From an uncultured Dorea sp. (GTDB lineage: Bacteria > Bacillota_A > Clostridia > Lachnospirales > Lachnospiraceae), in NCBI GenBank assembly GCA_948468495.1, contig CAOKJI010000027.1, forward strand, positions 1-10,923: 10,923 nucleotides of DNA. The letters are read 5' to 3'. Position numbers and translations under genes: made by a program. The notes below the pieces were generated by a model. The model did not search any database, had not been told where the DNA came from, and worked only from the letters and a program-made list of their open reading frames with translations. Every line of letters begins with the position of its first letter. Positions within the stretch are counted from its first letter, which is position 1. Positions 1 to 9,574 of this stretch are shown piece by piece.

Positions 1-12
1 CTACGTTACCCG

Positions 13-657
13 CTATATTATCACACATACCGCATATATATTTCTGATGATTCCGACTACTGAAAGGACTGTCATAAACAAAATCCAGTCTTTCTGTTCC
101 CCACCCATCATATTAATTAACGGCAGAGCCGTAGACACTCCAATCGCACTGCCCAGCGGGCTCGCCAGCATTCTTACGGAATGCATCTGAGACCTCTCCA
201 CTTTGTCCTGAGTCATCAGCGCGGGAAGAGAGCCCCATGGAATATTCTCCACAGTATAGCAAACCGTTACCGCGAGGTTATATGTTATTATCACATAGGC
301 AATCTGCGCCCCTTCCGATAAGAACGGCGGCAGACAATAGAGTAAAACCATAGCAAATGCGTAAGGAAATGTCGAAATCAGTACCCATGGTCTTGCCTTT
401 CCCCATTTTGTATGCGTCCGGTCCACCAGCGAGCCAATAATCAAATCTGATATTCCATCAAAAATGCGGGATGCAATAATGACTGTCCCCAGTGTAACCG
501 GAGAAATGTGCATAACATCCGTAAAAAAATAAGTTGATAAAGTAATCGTCAGATAATAAAACATCCCGCAGCTTCCACACTCTCCGACAAAATACGCAAT
601 CTTTTCGCGCAAAGGAATCACTGCCGCTTCCTGTCCGTTAATAAATCTTTTGTTCAT
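13..657 (-). pseudogene. N-terminal half of a GPH-family (MFS) sugar/cation symporter, truncated
   Basis: This would be an inner-membrane symporter of the glycoside-pentoside-hexuronide family (MelB/XylP type), importing a sugar or glycoside with Na+ or H+; the substrate cannot be read from the sequence. The 214 visible residues carry family hallmarks: RIFDGISD at 64-71, DRTHTKWGKARPW at about 79-91, NIPWGSLPALMT at 138-149, and the ER...R pattern at 154-162, spread over roughly six hydrophobic segments. Full-length members have about 450-500 residues and twelve helices, so this is only the first half. The frame ends in TAG at 13-15, and a second in-frame TAG lies at 1-3, inside or just after helix 6 where the family would continue. 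The start is well supported: AAGGAG at 669-674 lies 11 bases upstream of the ATG, with AGGAGG just before it. Decay is the simplest reading, but the missing half lies outside the window, so a frameshift, a sequencing error or a genuinely short ORF remain possible. Confidence 0.65.
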
Positions 658-756
658 TCCTCACAAAACTCCTTCCTCCTGGATTTTTTGTTTTCCGTTT
701 CTGTTATCTTTTTAACATTTCTATCCGGAATCGTAAAGGAACAAACCAGAGCTACG

Positions 757-789
757 GTCTATACACAGACAAAATAATTATATTGTCTA
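757..789 (-). promoter_or_regulatory. Possible promoter/operator dyad upstream of the transporter
   Basis: An inverted repeat AGACAA (767-772) / TTGTCT (783-788) with a 10-base AT-rich spacer encloses a perfect minus-strand TATAAT at 777-782. A third GTCTA copy lies at 757-761, so GTCTA occurs twice in direct orientation (757-761 and 785-789). The dyad is about 110 bases upstream of the transporter start, so it could be the promoter and regulator-binding site of that gene. I see no convincing -35 box 16-18 bases upstream of the TATAAT, so the promoter call is weak. The rest of the 658-875 gap, apart from the hairpin near 850, shows no gene. Confidence 0.35.
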
Positions 790-836
790 CAAGTTCATGC
801 GTTCTCTGGAGGATGCCGTACAGGTGGAAATTTTTA

Positions 837-864
837 CGGGGGACAGAATAAATTCTGTCCCCCG
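837..864 (-). terminator. GC-rich 12-bp hairpin after the ATPase operon
   Basis: A perfect 12-bp inverted repeat (CGGGGGACAGAA at 837-848, TTCTGTCCCCCG at 853-864) with a TAAA loop begins about a dozen bases past the atpD stop codon. Its position and stability fit the 3' end of the operon mRNA. On the minus-strand transcript, however, the stem is followed by UAAAAAUUU and not by a clean U-run, so it is not a textbook intrinsic terminator. It could act as a terminator, as an RNA 3'-end stabiliser, or be a REP-like palindromic repeat. Confidence 0.55.
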
Positions 865-875
865 CATTTCTGTCT

Positions 876-1538
876 TTATGCTTCTCTTTCGCTGTAGTGG
901 TGCGCCTCCTCCAGCATCATATCTTTCACCTTCATCAGACGAATCTGTGAACTTCTCTCATTCTCATCCAGCTTCATGGTGATATACTTAATCGTTTCCT
1001 GCGCATCCGGAATGGTCACATGCTCCAGCGCGTTTACACGCCTTCTGGTCTTTTCAATCTCAGCCGCCATAAGCTGGCAGGCCTTCTCGACTTCCGCAAG
1101 CTTCAGCATATCCGGCAGGATATCCGCTAATGACTTCACAGCGCCGTCCAAATCACTGGAAGTAAATGCAAATCCATAAGAATAGATGTCATTGGCGTCC
1201 GCTGTTCTTGTTGTCGCGTTAAAAACAGGGATATCAACGCTCATAACGTTCTTGTGGCCCACTTCAAGATTAACCTCCTGTTTCGGCGCCATCAGGGCCG
1301 TATTCAGAGTGGCTTCATCCATTCCGGCCTTTGCAATGACAAAGTTCTTATTTGCAGAGAGGATTCCGGCTTCTACCTTCTTACGCAGCTCCATGTTCTC
1401 CTTCACAAGCTCCAAAAACTGACGCATCAGCTCATCCCGCTTATCCTTCAGGAGCTTATGGCCCCTTCTGGCGGTGACAAGCTTCTTCTTCGTCTTGGTA
1501 AGCTCCATACGGGTAGGAGTAATCTGCTTTGATGCCAT
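876..1538 (-). CDS. atpD: V/A-type ATPase subunit D (central rotor shaft)
   Basis: Subunit D is the long antiparallel coiled-coil shaft that turns inside the A3B3 head and, with subunit F, transmits rotation to the membrane ring; it works at the cytoplasmic face of the membrane. The 220 residues show the family signature at both ends. N-terminal: PTRMEL at 8-13, then RRGHKLLKDKRDELMR at 24-39. C-terminal helix: EIEKTRRRVNALEHVTIP at 160-177, followed by TIKYI...KLDENER...RLMKVKD. The length is normal for bacterial members. The ATG is preceded by GGAGG at 1547-1551 with 8-base spacing, and this site abuts the atpB stop codon (TAAGGAGG), implying translational coupling. D is the last ATPase gene: E. 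hirae has ntpH and ntpJ next, but here a hairpin and a transporter remnant follow. Confidence 0.97.
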   Translation of the reverse strand: MASKQITPTRMELTKTKKKLVTARRGHKLLKDKRDELMRQFLELVKENMELRKKVEAGILSANKNFVIAKAGMDEATLNTALMAPKQEVNLEVGHKNVMSVDIPVFNATTRTADANDIYSYGFAFTSSDLDGAVKSLADILPDMLKLAEVEKACQLMAAEIEKTRRRVNALEHVTIPDAQETIKYITMKLDENERSSQIRLMKVKDMMLEEAHHYSEREA

Positions 1539-1551
1539 TTATCCAACCTCC

Positions 1552-2925
1552 TTATTGTTTGCCGTAGTACATGTCAAGGAACTTATCATCGATACGTTTC
1601 AGCTCTGCTCTTGGCAGCATGGACAGTAACTTCCAGCCGATTTCCAGAGTCTCCTCGATACCCCGGTCGTTGTTATAGCCCTGTGATACGTATTCCTTCT
1701 CAAATGCATCGGCAAATTCCGCATACTTAAGGTCAATTTCCGTAAGAGCTGCCTCTCCTAAGATGGTCATCAATTCCTTCGCATCCTTACCGCGGGAGTA
1801 CGCTGCAAATAACTGGTTCATGGTATTTGCATGATCTGCTCTTGTCTTGCCTTCGCCGATACCCTTATCCTTCAGACGGGACAGCGACGGCAGTACGTCG
1901 ATTGGCGGCTGTAAGCCCTTGCGGTACAGCTCTCGGCTTAAGATTACCTGGCCCTCGGTAATATATCCGGTAAGGTCAGGAATCGGATGGGTCTTATCAT
2001 CCTCCGGCATGGTCAGAATCGGAATCATAGTAATACTTCCGTCCTTTCCTCTCTGACGTCCCGCACGCTCATACATGGTTGCAAGGTCCGTATACATATA
2101 TCCCGGATATCCGCGGCGTCCCGGAACTTCCTTTTTCGCTGCGGAAATCTCACGAAGCGCGTCCGCGTAGTTGGTAATATCCGTCAGGATAACCAATACA
2201 TGCATCTCTTTCTCAAATGCAAGATACTCTGCTGCGGTAAGCGCCATACGAGGCGTAGAAATACGCTCTACCGCCGGGTCATTTGCCAGGTTGATAAACA
2301 GTACTGTTCTGTCAATCGCTCCTGTCTCCTTAAAGGACTCGATAAAGTAGTTGGACTCCTCGAAGGTAATACCCATTGCCGCAAATACAACGGCGAACTT
2401 CTCGTCGGTTCCCCGAACCTTCGCCTGTCTCGCAATCTGTGCGGCAAGCTGTGAGTGGGGCAGACCGGAACAGGAGAAAATAGGAAGTTTCTGTCCGCGG
2501 ACCAGCGTATTCAGGCCGTCGATTGCAGATACGCCGGTCTGGATAAACTCCTCCGGGTATACTCTGGCCGCCGGGTTCATAGGCAGACCATTGATGTCTC
2601 TTCTCTCATCCGGCAGAATCTCCGGTCCGTCGTCAATCGGACGTCCCAGACCGTCGAATACTCGTCCCAGCATATCGCCGGATACGCCAAGTTCCATGCT
2701 ACGTCCTAAGAAACGGACTTTGCTGTTGCTTAAGTTAATCCCGGCAGCATTCTCATAGAGCTGTACGACTACATTATCGCCGTCTACTTCCAGAACCTTG
2801 CACCGGCGGGTCTCGCCGTTTGCAAGCTCAATCTCACCAAGTTCGTCGAATGCGACTCCCTCTACACCTTTTACCATCATCAGCGGTCCGGCAACTTCCT
2901 GTATGGTTCTATATTCCTTTGGCAT
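1552..2925 (-). CDS. atpB: V/A-type ATPase subunit B (non-catalytic nucleotide-fold subunit)
   Basis: Subunit B alternates with A in the A3B3 head and completes the catalytic sites at the A/B interfaces. It has 457 residues, the normal length. The P-loop position is degenerate, reading [13 protein letters not shown] from about 151 instead of GxxxxGKT, as expected for a B subunit that does not hydrolyse ATP. The catalytic arginine finger is in [12 protein letters not shown]350, the same number as in the E. hirae enzyme. Other landmarks are [15 protein letters not shown] at 87-101 and [23 protein letters not shown] at 268-290. The start lies 3 bases after the atpA stop, and its binding site AAGGAGG (2937-2943) sits inside the end of atpA, so the two genes are tightly coupled, matching their 3:3 stoichiometry. 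Only 13 bases separate it from atpD. Confidence 0.98.
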   Translation of the reverse strand: MPKEYRTIQEVAGPLMMVKGVEGVAFDELGEIELANGETRRCKVLEVDGDNVVVQLYENAAGINLSNSKVRFLGRSMELGVSGDMLGRVFDGLGRPIDDGPEILPDERRDINGLPMNPAARVYPEEFIQTGVSAIDGLNTLVRGQKLPIFSCSGLPHSQLAAQIARQAKVRGTDEKFAVVFAAMGITFEESNYFIESFKETGAIDRTVLFINLANDPAVERISTPRMALTAAEYLAFEKEMHVLVILTDITNYADALREISAAKKEVPGRRGYPGYMYTDLATMYERAGRQRGKDGSITMIPILTMPEDDKTHPIPDLTGYITEGQVILSRELYRKGLQPPIDVLPSLSRLKDKGIGEGKTRADHANTMNQLFAAYSRGKDAKELMTILGEAALTEIDLKYAEFADAFEKEYVSQGYNNDRGIEETLEIGWKLLSMLPRAELKRIDDKFLDMYYGKQ

Positions 2926-2928
2926 AAT

Positions 2929-4698
2929 TTAGAAGTCCTCCTTCCCGAATGCTCCTGAAATCTCTTCATGGAGCTCGTTCATAATCTTTTCATATTCTGT
3001 CTCAATATCCTCAGCCTTCGTATATTTATAACGGCCGATTCTTTCTCTTACATCCATTCCAAGAAGTACCTTCATGGAAGCGCCCTTGCCCAGAGCTTCG
3101 GAAGCCAGCTCATAGAATGCTACTACCAGCTTCATCATCAGATACTGCTTCCTGAGCGGCGTGTAGGTATCTACTTCGTGGAAAGAGTTCTGATGCAGGA
3201 AGTCCTCACGGATAGACCTTGCAGCCTCCATCTTCAGACGGTCAATGGGTGATAACGCATCCATACCTACCATCTGTACAATCTCTTCCAACGCCGCCTC
3301 TTCTGTCAGAAGACTCATCATCTTCTGGCGGTCTTCCATCCAGTCCTCTGCAACCGTCTCATTGAACCAGTTCTGCATATTGTCCAGATACAGAGAGTAA
3401 CTGGTCAGCCAGTTAATCGCCGGGAAATGTCTCTTATATGCCAGAGCGGCATCCAGTCCCCAGAATACCTTTACAATACGAAGGGTCGCCTGAGATACCG
3501 GCTCAGAAGTATCACCGCCCGGAGGCGATACGGCGCCGATTACGGACAGAGCGCCTTCTCTCTTATCCTGTCCCAATGACTGTACGCGTCCTGCTCTCTC
3601 ATAGAACTCCGCCAGACGGGAACCAAGATACGCCGGGTAACCTTCCTCACCAGGCATCTCTTCCAGACGTCCGGACATCTCACGAAGCGCCTCAGCCCAA
3701 CGGGAGGTAGAATCCGCCATCAGAGCTACGGAATATCCCATATCCCGGAAATACTCTGCAATGGTAATACCTGTATAAATAGAAGCCTCACGAGCCGCAA
3801 AAGGCATATCTGACGTATTGGCAATCAGAACGGTTCTCTCCATCAAAGAACGCCCTGTCTTCGGGTCCTTCAATTCTGGGAACTCGTTCAGAACGTCGGT
3901 CATCTCGTTGCCGCGCTCGCCGCATCCGATATAAACCACAATATCTGCCTCGGCCCATTTTGCAAGCTGGTGCTGAATAACTGTCTTACCGCTTCCGAAT
4001 GGTCCCGGAACGGCGGCAACGCCGCCCTTTGCAATCGGGAAGAAGGTATCGACAACACGCTGGCCTGTAACAAGCGGCGCGTCAAGGGGCAGCTTCTTCA
4101 CATAAGGACGTCCCTTACGAACCGGCCACTTCTGCATCATGGTAAGCTCTTTGTCGCCTTCATCGGTTGTAACCACAGCTACCACTTCTTCTACGGTAAA
4201 TTCGCCGGACTTCACTTCTTTTACCGTACCTTTTACACCGTAAGGAACCATGATTTTCTGCTGTACAACAGCGGTCTCCTGTACGGTTCCCAGTACGTCT
4301 CCAGCCTCTACCATATCGCCGGCCTTCGCTACCGGAACAAATTCCCACTTCTTATCTCTCTTCAGGGAAGCAACCTCAACACCACGCTGTAAGTTATTTC
4401 CTGAAATCTTCATAATGTCGTCAAGCGGACGCTGAATACCGTCATAAATGCTGGTAATCAGCCCAGGCCCCAGTTCAACGGACATAGGCGCGCCCGTAGA
4501 TTCTACCGGCTCGCCGGGCCCAAGACCTGACGTCTCTTCGTATACCTGGATGGATGCCTCGTCGCCATGCATCTCGATAATCTCTCCAATCAAACGCCGC
4601 TTACTAACACGTACAACGTCGGACATGTTGGCGTCACGCATACCAGACGCGATAACCAAAGGTCCTGCTACTTTTTTTATTGTACCTATACTACTCAT
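2929..4698 (-). CDS. atpA: V/A-type ATPase subunit A (catalytic ATP-binding subunit)
   Basis: Subunit A is the catalytic subunit, which hydrolyses or makes ATP at three sites in the A3B3 head. The 589 residues follow the usual plan: an N-terminal beta-barrel (about 1-70), the A-specific bulge insertion (roughly 110-190), and the nucleotide-binding and helical C-terminal domains. The Walker A motif GPFGSGKT is at 232-239 (K238), the catalytic glutamate lies in GERGNE (E261), the [15 protein letters not shown] segment is at 326-340, and [11 protein letters not shown] is at 391-401. K238 and E261 carry the same numbers as in E. hirae NtpA. The intact P-loop and glutamate indicate a functional enzyme; direction (synthesis or pumping) cannot be told from the sequence. 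The ATG has GGGGTG at 4709-4714, spacing 10, and lies 17 bases after the atpF stop. Confidence 0.98.
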   Translation of the reverse strand: MSSIGTIKKVAGPLVIASGMRDANMSDVVRVSKRRLIGEIIEMHGDEASIQVYEETSGLGPGEPVESTGAPMSVELGPGLITSIYDGIQRPLDDIMKISGNNLQRGVEVASLKRDKKWEFVPVAKAGDMVEAGDVLGTVQETAVVQQKIMVPYGVKGTVKEVKSGEFTVEEVVAVVTTDEGDKELTMMQKWPVRKGRPYVKKLPLDAPLVTGQRVVDTFFPIAKGGVAAVPGPFGSGKTVIQHQLAKWAEADIVVYIGCGERGNEMTDVLNEFPELKDPKTGRSLMERTVLIANTSDMPFAAREASIYTGITIAEYFRDMGYSVALMADSTSRWAEALREMSGRLEEMPGEEGYPAYLGSRLAEFYERAGRVQSLGQDKREGALSVIGAVSPPGGDTSEPVSQATLRIVKVFWGLDAALAYKRHFPAINWLTSYSLYLDNMQNWFNETVAEDWMEDRQKMMSLLTEEAALEEIVQMVGMDALSPIDRLKMEAARSIREDFLHQNSFHEVDTYTPLRKQYLMMKLVVAFYELASEALGKGASMKVLLGMDVRERIGRYKYTKAEDIETEYEKIMNELHEEISGAFGKEDF

Positions 4699-4715
4699 TT
4701 TGATTAATCACCCCA

Positions 4716-5033
4716 CTATTCACCAAACAATATATCGGAACCTACCGCTGTTTCCACAGACTTCTTTACTCCTGTGACTCCCGCTCCAGTGTTGCCTGAA
4801 ACACCCGGAATCTGGATAATCGCCGGACTAATCTGTTCCTGATATTTTGAAATCTCATGCTTTAACTGTGCCGCCAGGGCTTCTGTGATATAGATAATCC
4901 CATACTTCCCATCTGCAAGCTGATGCAGTATTCTGGCTGCCTCTGAAGGGTCGTTTACCGGAAATGTATCCAGTCCCAGAGTGGCAAAACCGTAAATACT
5001 GTCATAATCGCCCATTACTGCAACTTTATACAT
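4716..5033 (-). CDS. atpF: V/A-type ATPase subunit F (rotor shaft partner of D)
   Basis: Subunit F (called NtpG in E. hirae) binds the D shaft at the base of the head and is part of the rotor. The 105 residues match the small Rossmann-like family: the N-terminal strand MYKVAVMGDYDSIYGF with the conserved GD..S..GF, YGIIYITE at 44-51, PAIIQIPG at 70-77, and the C-terminal SVETAVGSDIL near 92-102. The ATG overlaps the end of atpC by 8 bases, and upstream there is only a weak AAGGG-type site, so translation probably depends on ribosomes finishing atpC. The stop is TAG, followed by 17 bases and atpA. Confidence 0.95.
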   Translation of the reverse strand: MYKVAVMGDYDSIYGFATLGLDTFPVNDPSEAARILHQLADGKYGIIYITEALAAQLKHEISKYQEQISPAIIQIPGVSGNTGAGVTGVKKSVETAVGSDILFGE

Positions 5034-5994
5034 ACATTTCCCTTACCCTTTCCCGGATAGACTCATCTGACAGGCCGTTCTGCTTTCCTGACAGAATAAT
5101 CCGTACCGTTTTTATTTCATTTTGTCTGGCAATTACATAGGCCACCACCGGCCCTATGCCAAATGCCTTATATTTCTGTGGACTGATGGTCTGAATGATT
5201 CGATTGTCACACCAGCGCTCAAATGCAGAGGGAGACTCTGCCAAAGCGTCCGCCCCTTCTGTATAAGCCGTCCCCTGCAGGTATTCCCGAACTGCATCCA
5301 TGCCTCCGAGAGCCGCCTTTGACAGCTGTCCCACACTCAGGCTGTCACATTCTGCCATTGCCCGATTCATAAAATCCAAAGACTTCGCGGTTTTTGCCGA
5401 ACGCACAGCAATCTTGATGTCTGCCACAGCTACTGTAGATTCTGCGTAATCCCGAATGATTGCATCCTTTGCTTCTCTTCCGGCCTTCTTAATTGCCTCC
5501 AGAGCGGCTCTGTCGATAATCACGTCGCACATCTGCCCGTCCCTGGTGTGAAGAAGAGACTCATAGGCCTCGCCCGCTGCCTCCTGCATCTCCTTCGGAA
5601 GCCGGTCGAACTCCTTCTCCTTCACGATTGCAAGCATCTCCTCTCCCGGAATGCTTACATCGTCATAAAAGATATGGCGTTCCATCTCTTCCGTACACAC
5701 TTCTTTGATTGCAGCCTTCAGATTGTGGAACAGCTTGGGATAAGACAGCACGTTAAATGTCTCCATCGGTATGTGAAGTTCCTTCACAATCTCCCAAATC
5801 TTCTCCTCTTCTCTGGACAGCATGGCTTCCGCATTCAAACCGGTCTCCGTATCTCCCCAGCCCTTTTCGGATAAGAGCTGCAGACACTGTTCATAAGTCT
5901 GGCATGCCATAAGCTGGTCAATGCCGGAATTTGAAAACAGCGATACCTCCAGCGCCCGTATGCGTGCAACCGCGTAAGTATATTGTTCACTCAT
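5026..5994 (-). CDS. atpC: V/A-type ATPase subunit C (rotor socket, d/AC39 family)
   Basis: Subunit C is the funnel-shaped socket that sits on the K ring and holds the D/F shaft. The 322 residues fit the V-ATPase AC39/subunit d family. They show the N-terminal YAVARIRALE segment, the conserved PKLFHNLKAAIKE block at about 85-97, and the characteristic C-terminus with GPVVAYVIARQNEIKTVRIIL followed by IRERVREMYV. There are no membrane segments, as expected for this peripheral rotor protein. The start has an AAAGGA-type site about 10 bases upstream; 23 bases separate it from atpE. Its last 8 bases overlap the start of atpF, indicating translational coupling. Confidence 0.95.
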   Translation of the reverse strand: MSEQYTYAVARIRALEVSLFSNSGIDQLMACQTYEQCLQLLSEKGWGDTETGLNAEAMLSREEEKIWEIVKELHIPMETFNVLSYPKLFHNLKAAIKEVCTEEMERHIFYDDVSIPGEEMLAIVKEKEFDRLPKEMQEAAGEAYESLLHTRDGQMCDVIIDRAALEAIKKAGREAKDAIIRDYAESTVAVADIKIAVRSAKTAKSLDFMNRAMAECDSLSVGQLSKAALGGMDAVREYLQGTAYTEGADALAESPSAFERWCDNRIIQTISPQKYKAFGIGPVVAYVIARQNEIKTVRIILSGKQNGLSDESIRERVREMYV

Positions 5995-6017
5995 GCTACA
6001 TTTTCCTTTCTTACGCG

Positions 6018-6608
6018 TTAAAATAGAATATGATGAATCTTATCAGCAAACTCATCTCTCTTCGCATCAAATATTGCCCTTAATGTACAGTTCTCTTCGA
6101 TTCCGCCATAAGCGAGAACAAAACCGTTCTCAATATTTCTTCCTTCTCCTGAAATATCAAGCATTCCGCCTTTCGTTTCCGCAAGCTTCTTCACATCACT
6201 CTTAAAACCATCCGGCATCCTGCTCAAGTCTGCCTGTGAAAAATATATGAATCCCTCCTGCGGAAGCACATATTTCTCCGCCAGCTTAAGGAGCATTGCG
6301 AAATATTCGCCTGTTTCCATCGTCTTCAGTCTGTCGTAAGACTGGTCTAACACGTCCGCGATTACTTCCTGCTTCGCAGCCAGAAGTTTCGTTCTCTTCT
6401 GCAGATCGATGGATGAGAGGATTCTCTCTCTATAGTTCGCAACATCCTTGTCTGATCTTTGGGAAATGCTCGCGACGGACTTCTCGGCATCTGCTTTTGC
6501 CTCTTCAAGAATCTCTTCTGCCTTGCGGTTCGCTTCTGCTACCTTACTGTCAGCCAAAGCCTTCGCTTCGTCCAGAATCTGACTTTTCATTTTCTCTAAT
6601 CCAGTCAT
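6018..6608 (-). CDS. atpE: V/A-type ATPase subunit E (peripheral stalk)
   Basis: Subunit E pairs with the small H/G subunit to form the peripheral stalks that hold the A3B3 head still against the membrane subunit I. The 196 residues begin with a long alanine-, glutamate- and lysine-rich helix (about 1-85, e.g. EEILEEAKADAEKS at 31-44), the coiled-coil partner for the G-type subunit. A globular C-terminal domain follows (about 100-196), including NIENGFVLAYGGIEENCTLR at 158-177, typical of the family (GG...D/E N near the end). The start has AAGGAGAG at 6615-6622. It lies 43 bases after atpK, the widest gap inside the operon; I see no hairpin in that gap. Confidence 0.95.
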   Translation of the reverse strand: MTGLEKMKSQILDEAKALADSKVAEANRKAEEILEEAKADAEKSVASISQRSDKDVANYRERILSSIDLQKRTKLLAAKQEVIADVLDQSYDRLKTMETGEYFAMLLKLAEKYVLPQEGFIYFSQADLSRMPDGFKSDVKKLAETKGGMLDISGEGRNIENGFVLAYGGIEENCTLRAIFDAKRDEFADKIHHILF

Positions 6609-6651
6609 GCTTCGCTCTCCTTTTCCCTGATTTCTCCTACCTGTTTCGTCC

Positions 6652-7161
<510 letters not shown>

Positions 7162-7178
7162 TTAATTATCATTTTTAA

Positions 7179-9203
7179 CTAATTACTTTCACTTCCATCC
7201 TGAATGGTTACGTACATCGTATCTGACTCAAACGGATGAAATGCCTTGCCGCCGCCCTCGTAGAACTTTCCGAAGAACTCTACAAACTGAAGACGGTTGG
7301 TGTGTACATAAGCTCCCAGCAGATTAATTGCAAGATTCAGCGTATGTCCCACAATAAATATAATAATAAATACAATCGCTCCCACGATACCGCTTCCTGC
7401 CATGCTTGCCATCTGATTAATTACCGAAGCAATAACTCCGGTAGCAAGTCCTAACGCCAGCAGACGGGAATAGGATAACACGTCGCTGAGCCACCCTGTG
7501 ATATTATAAAGATCGTATGCGCCCAGAGCCAGCCTCAATGCCGGATTCTTATTCTCACGTCCCGACATCAGTACCAGTCCCAAAGCTCCGACGATTGCAA
7601 GCCCCTTCGCCAATGTGTTAAGGGCAGGCGGAAATACCACCTTCGAGCCCATGATTGAGGCGAAGATATCGGTCGGAATCAGCATCAGGATCAGACCGAT
7701 AAGAAATGCATACCATAAAACTACATCACAGAAAAAGTCCAGCGTCTTTCCATCCTTAATCAGCATATAGCCCTTAATTCCCAATCCTACAAACAAGTGG
7801 ACAAGCCCAAATGCCAGGGAATAAATCAGAAGCTTCATTGGATCATTTAACGGTGCAAACCACAGCGCCGGAACTGTAACCGTCTTTCCGAAGAAAGTTG
7901 CCGATACAATATCCACCACATTTCCAAAGTATCCGCCAAAGAGAATACCCCAGATTAATGTAGAAATGCCACAGTACATGAACATCTTCATCATCTTTTT
8001 CATTCCTGCGCCCATACGTGGAAACTTCTTCAATACCACAAAACATGCAATCGCTAAAATCGCTCCATATGCCGCGTCGGATAACATCATACCAAAGAAG
8101 AATACATAGAAGAACGACATGATTGTCGTCGGATCAAATTCTCCTTTATGCGGCAGCGCGTAGGATTCCAAAACCCCTTCCACACTGGCCGAAAAACTGT
8201 TGTTACTTAAAATTACCGGCGGCTCCTCTTCTTCTTTCAACTCTTCCACATCAATGATACAGTCAAATCTGTCTCCAATGGCCTTCTCTACAGAAGAAAC
8301 ATACCTCTTCGCAACATAACCGCTGATGATAAAGGTTCGCTGTGACTGTGGAAGGGTTCCGAGTATCTCATACTTTTCTGCACGGATACGGAAATAATCG
8401 GATATCACCTTCAGCTCTTCGCGGATGCCTTCTTTGCCCGCGATCTCCTTCGTAATCTCAGTGATTCTCGATTCTAATTTTGCCTTCTGTGATTCAAAAT
8501 CATCCTTTGCCTGCCGGGGCGTCTTATCCGTCAGCTGCGTGGGCCTTGCAAAGCCTCCCGCTCTCAGCGCATCCTCTACGGCGCGCTCTTCCTTCTTCAT
8601 GCAGAATACAGCCAGATATGCCGCGTCCTTATCGGAAGCAATCAGTTCCGCATCCACAGCCTCAACATCCGGCGCATGTTCTGCAATCAGCGAATATACC
8701 TCCTCCTGAGTGGTTCCCGGAGCCATAGTTCCCAGCATCATAGCCGCCTTTGACGTCCCGCCAAAATTCATCGGCACGTCCAAAGCCATCCAAGGGGTCA
8801 GGCTCTCAATCTGATTCTCCAGTTTCAGAATGCCCGCTTTACTCTCTGCTATTTCCTTACTTAAGTCTAACAGCCCTTTGGCGTCCCTCATAATTTCCTT
8901 TTTTCTGGAAACAGTCTTCTGGAACTGATCCTGTCCCACAAGCTTCTTCCCTTCCAGACCTGCAAACAGGGACTTCTTCTCAGGAGCATACTGATTCAGA
9001 ACATCCAGTGCGTGATCCGCTGTCTGAGCGTTCCTCTCAAACCCCTGTCTGGCATTCATTGTGTCCATCCGTTCAAAGCCTTCATCATCCTCTATCATAT
9101 GATTAATCTCCATGACTCCCATGGACTGAAGCTTCTCCAGAATGGCTTTACGGTCTTTCTTAAGCGCGCAGATACTCACTCTTTGCATCTGCAGTACTGC
9201 CAT
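7179..9203 (-). CDS. atpI: V/A-type ATPase subunit I (membrane stator, a-subunit)
   Basis: Subunit I is the stator membrane protein that forms the ion half-channels against the K ring and anchors the peripheral stalks. The 674 residues divide into a cytoplasmic N-terminal half (about 1-345, alpha/beta with a coiled coil around 225-270) and a C-terminal membrane half with about seven to eight helices starting near 360 (DPTTIMSFFYVFFFGMMLSDAAYG). The essential ion-path arginine is R580 in LSYSRLLALGLATG, aligned with yeast Vph1 R735. A second arginine, R637 in HTNRLQFVEFFGKFYEGGG, corresponds to yeast R799. Both are intact. The start is supported by AAAGGAGGG at 9212-9220. The gene lies 37 bases after the H/G gene and 32 bases before atpK, as in the E. 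hirae ntpFIK order. Confidence 0.97.
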   Translation of the reverse strand: MAVLQMQRVSICALKKDRKAILEKLQSMGVMEINHMIEDDEGFERMDTMNARQGFERNAQTADHALDVLNQYAPEKKSLFAGLEGKKLVGQDQFQKTVSRKKEIMRDAKGLLDLSKEIAESKAGILKLENQIESLTPWMALDVPMNFGGTSKAAMMLGTMAPGTTQEEVYSLIAEHAPDVEAVDAELIASDKDAAYLAVFCMKKEERAVEDALRAGGFARPTQLTDKTPRQAKDDFESQKAKLESRITEITKEIAGKEGIREELKVISDYFRIRAEKYEILGTLPQSQRTFIISGYVAKRYVSSVEKAIGDRFDCIIDVEELKEEEEPPVILSNNSFSASVEGVLESYALPHKGEFDPTTIMSFFYVFFFGMMLSDAAYGAILAIACFVVLKKFPRMGAGMKKMMKMFMYCGISTLIWGILFGGYFGNVVDIVSATFFGKTVTVPALWFAPLNDPMKLLIYSLAFGLVHLFVGLGIKGYMLIKDGKTLDFFCDVVLWYAFLIGLILMLIPTDIFASIMGSKVVFPPALNTLAKGLAIVGALGLVLMSGRENKNPALRLALGAYDLYNITGWLSDVLSYSRLLALGLATGVIASVINQMASMAGSGIVGAIVFIIIFIVGHTLNLAINLLGAYVHTNRLQFVEFFGKFYEGGGKAFHPFESDTMYVTIQDGSESN

Positions 9204-9240
9204 AACCGCATCCCTCCTTTACTCATTACTGTCTGCCGGA

Positions 9241-9549
9241 CTATGCAATATCCGCGATAACGGCTGCTATGGCAGCTTCCGCCTTCTGTCCCGCATCTGT
9301 CTTAAGAGAGGCGATCTGCTTATCCACATCCTGTAATGCTTTCTTAACAGATTCGTCACCTTCCGCTTTAACCGCCGCCAGTTCAGCATCGGCTTTCGCT
9401 TTTGCCTTCTTAACGACCTGCTCCTTCACCTCCCTGGCTTCTGCAGATGCCCTCTCCAAAATCTCAGAGCATTTATCCTCCGCCTGCTTCACCAGCTCGT
9501 CGGCTCCTCGCTCCGCTTCTTTGATTGTACGAATAGTCTCCTCTACCAT
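9241..9549 (-). CDS. atpH: V/A-type ATPase subunit H/G (peripheral stalk, first gene of operon)
   Basis: This is the small coiled-coil partner of subunit E in the peripheral stalk (NtpF in E. hirae; called G or H elsewhere). The 102 residues are almost entirely one charged helix rich in Ala, Glu and Lys, starting with TIKEAERGADELVKQAEDKC at about 8-27 and running through KKAKAKADAELAAVK. No membrane segment or catalytic motif is present. Such low-complexity helices resemble many stalk proteins, so the identification rests equally on position: it directly precedes atpI, exactly as ntpF precedes ntpI. The ATG has GAGGTGG at 9557-9563 with 7-base spacing. It is the first gene of the operon, after a 205-base gap that probably holds the operon promoter. 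Confidence 0.9.
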   Translation of the reverse strand: MVEETIRTIKEAERGADELVKQAEDKCSEILERASAEAREVKEQVVKKAKAKADAELAAVKAEGDESVKKALQDVDKQIASLKTDAGQKAEAAIAAVIADIA

Positions 9550-9574
9550 CTATTCACCACCTCTCTTTTATTTA

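Noticed and set aside
797..982. Short plus-strand frame running through the post-operon hairpin into atpD
   Set aside because: It spans the palindrome and the antisense of the atpD C-terminus and shows no family-like sequence; although a GGAGG lies near its ATG, this appears to be chance.
1987..2454. 155-codon plus-strand open frame opposite atpB
   Set aside because: It lies wholly antisense to a highly conserved ATPase gene, has no recognisable family pattern and no good ribosome binding site; it is a shadow of the real gene.
3970..4392. 140-codon plus-strand open frame opposite atpA
   Set aside because: Antisense to conserved atpA sequence including the P-loop region; its composition looks like reverse-frame noise.
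6609..6651. 43-base gap between atpK and atpE as a possible processing or regulatory hairpin
   Set aside because: I could not find a stem of useful length; it contains little beyond the atpE ribosome binding site.
7843..8046. 67-codon minus-strand frame inside atpI
   Set aside because: It overlaps the membrane half of atpI in another frame, with no homology visible; a frame shadow.
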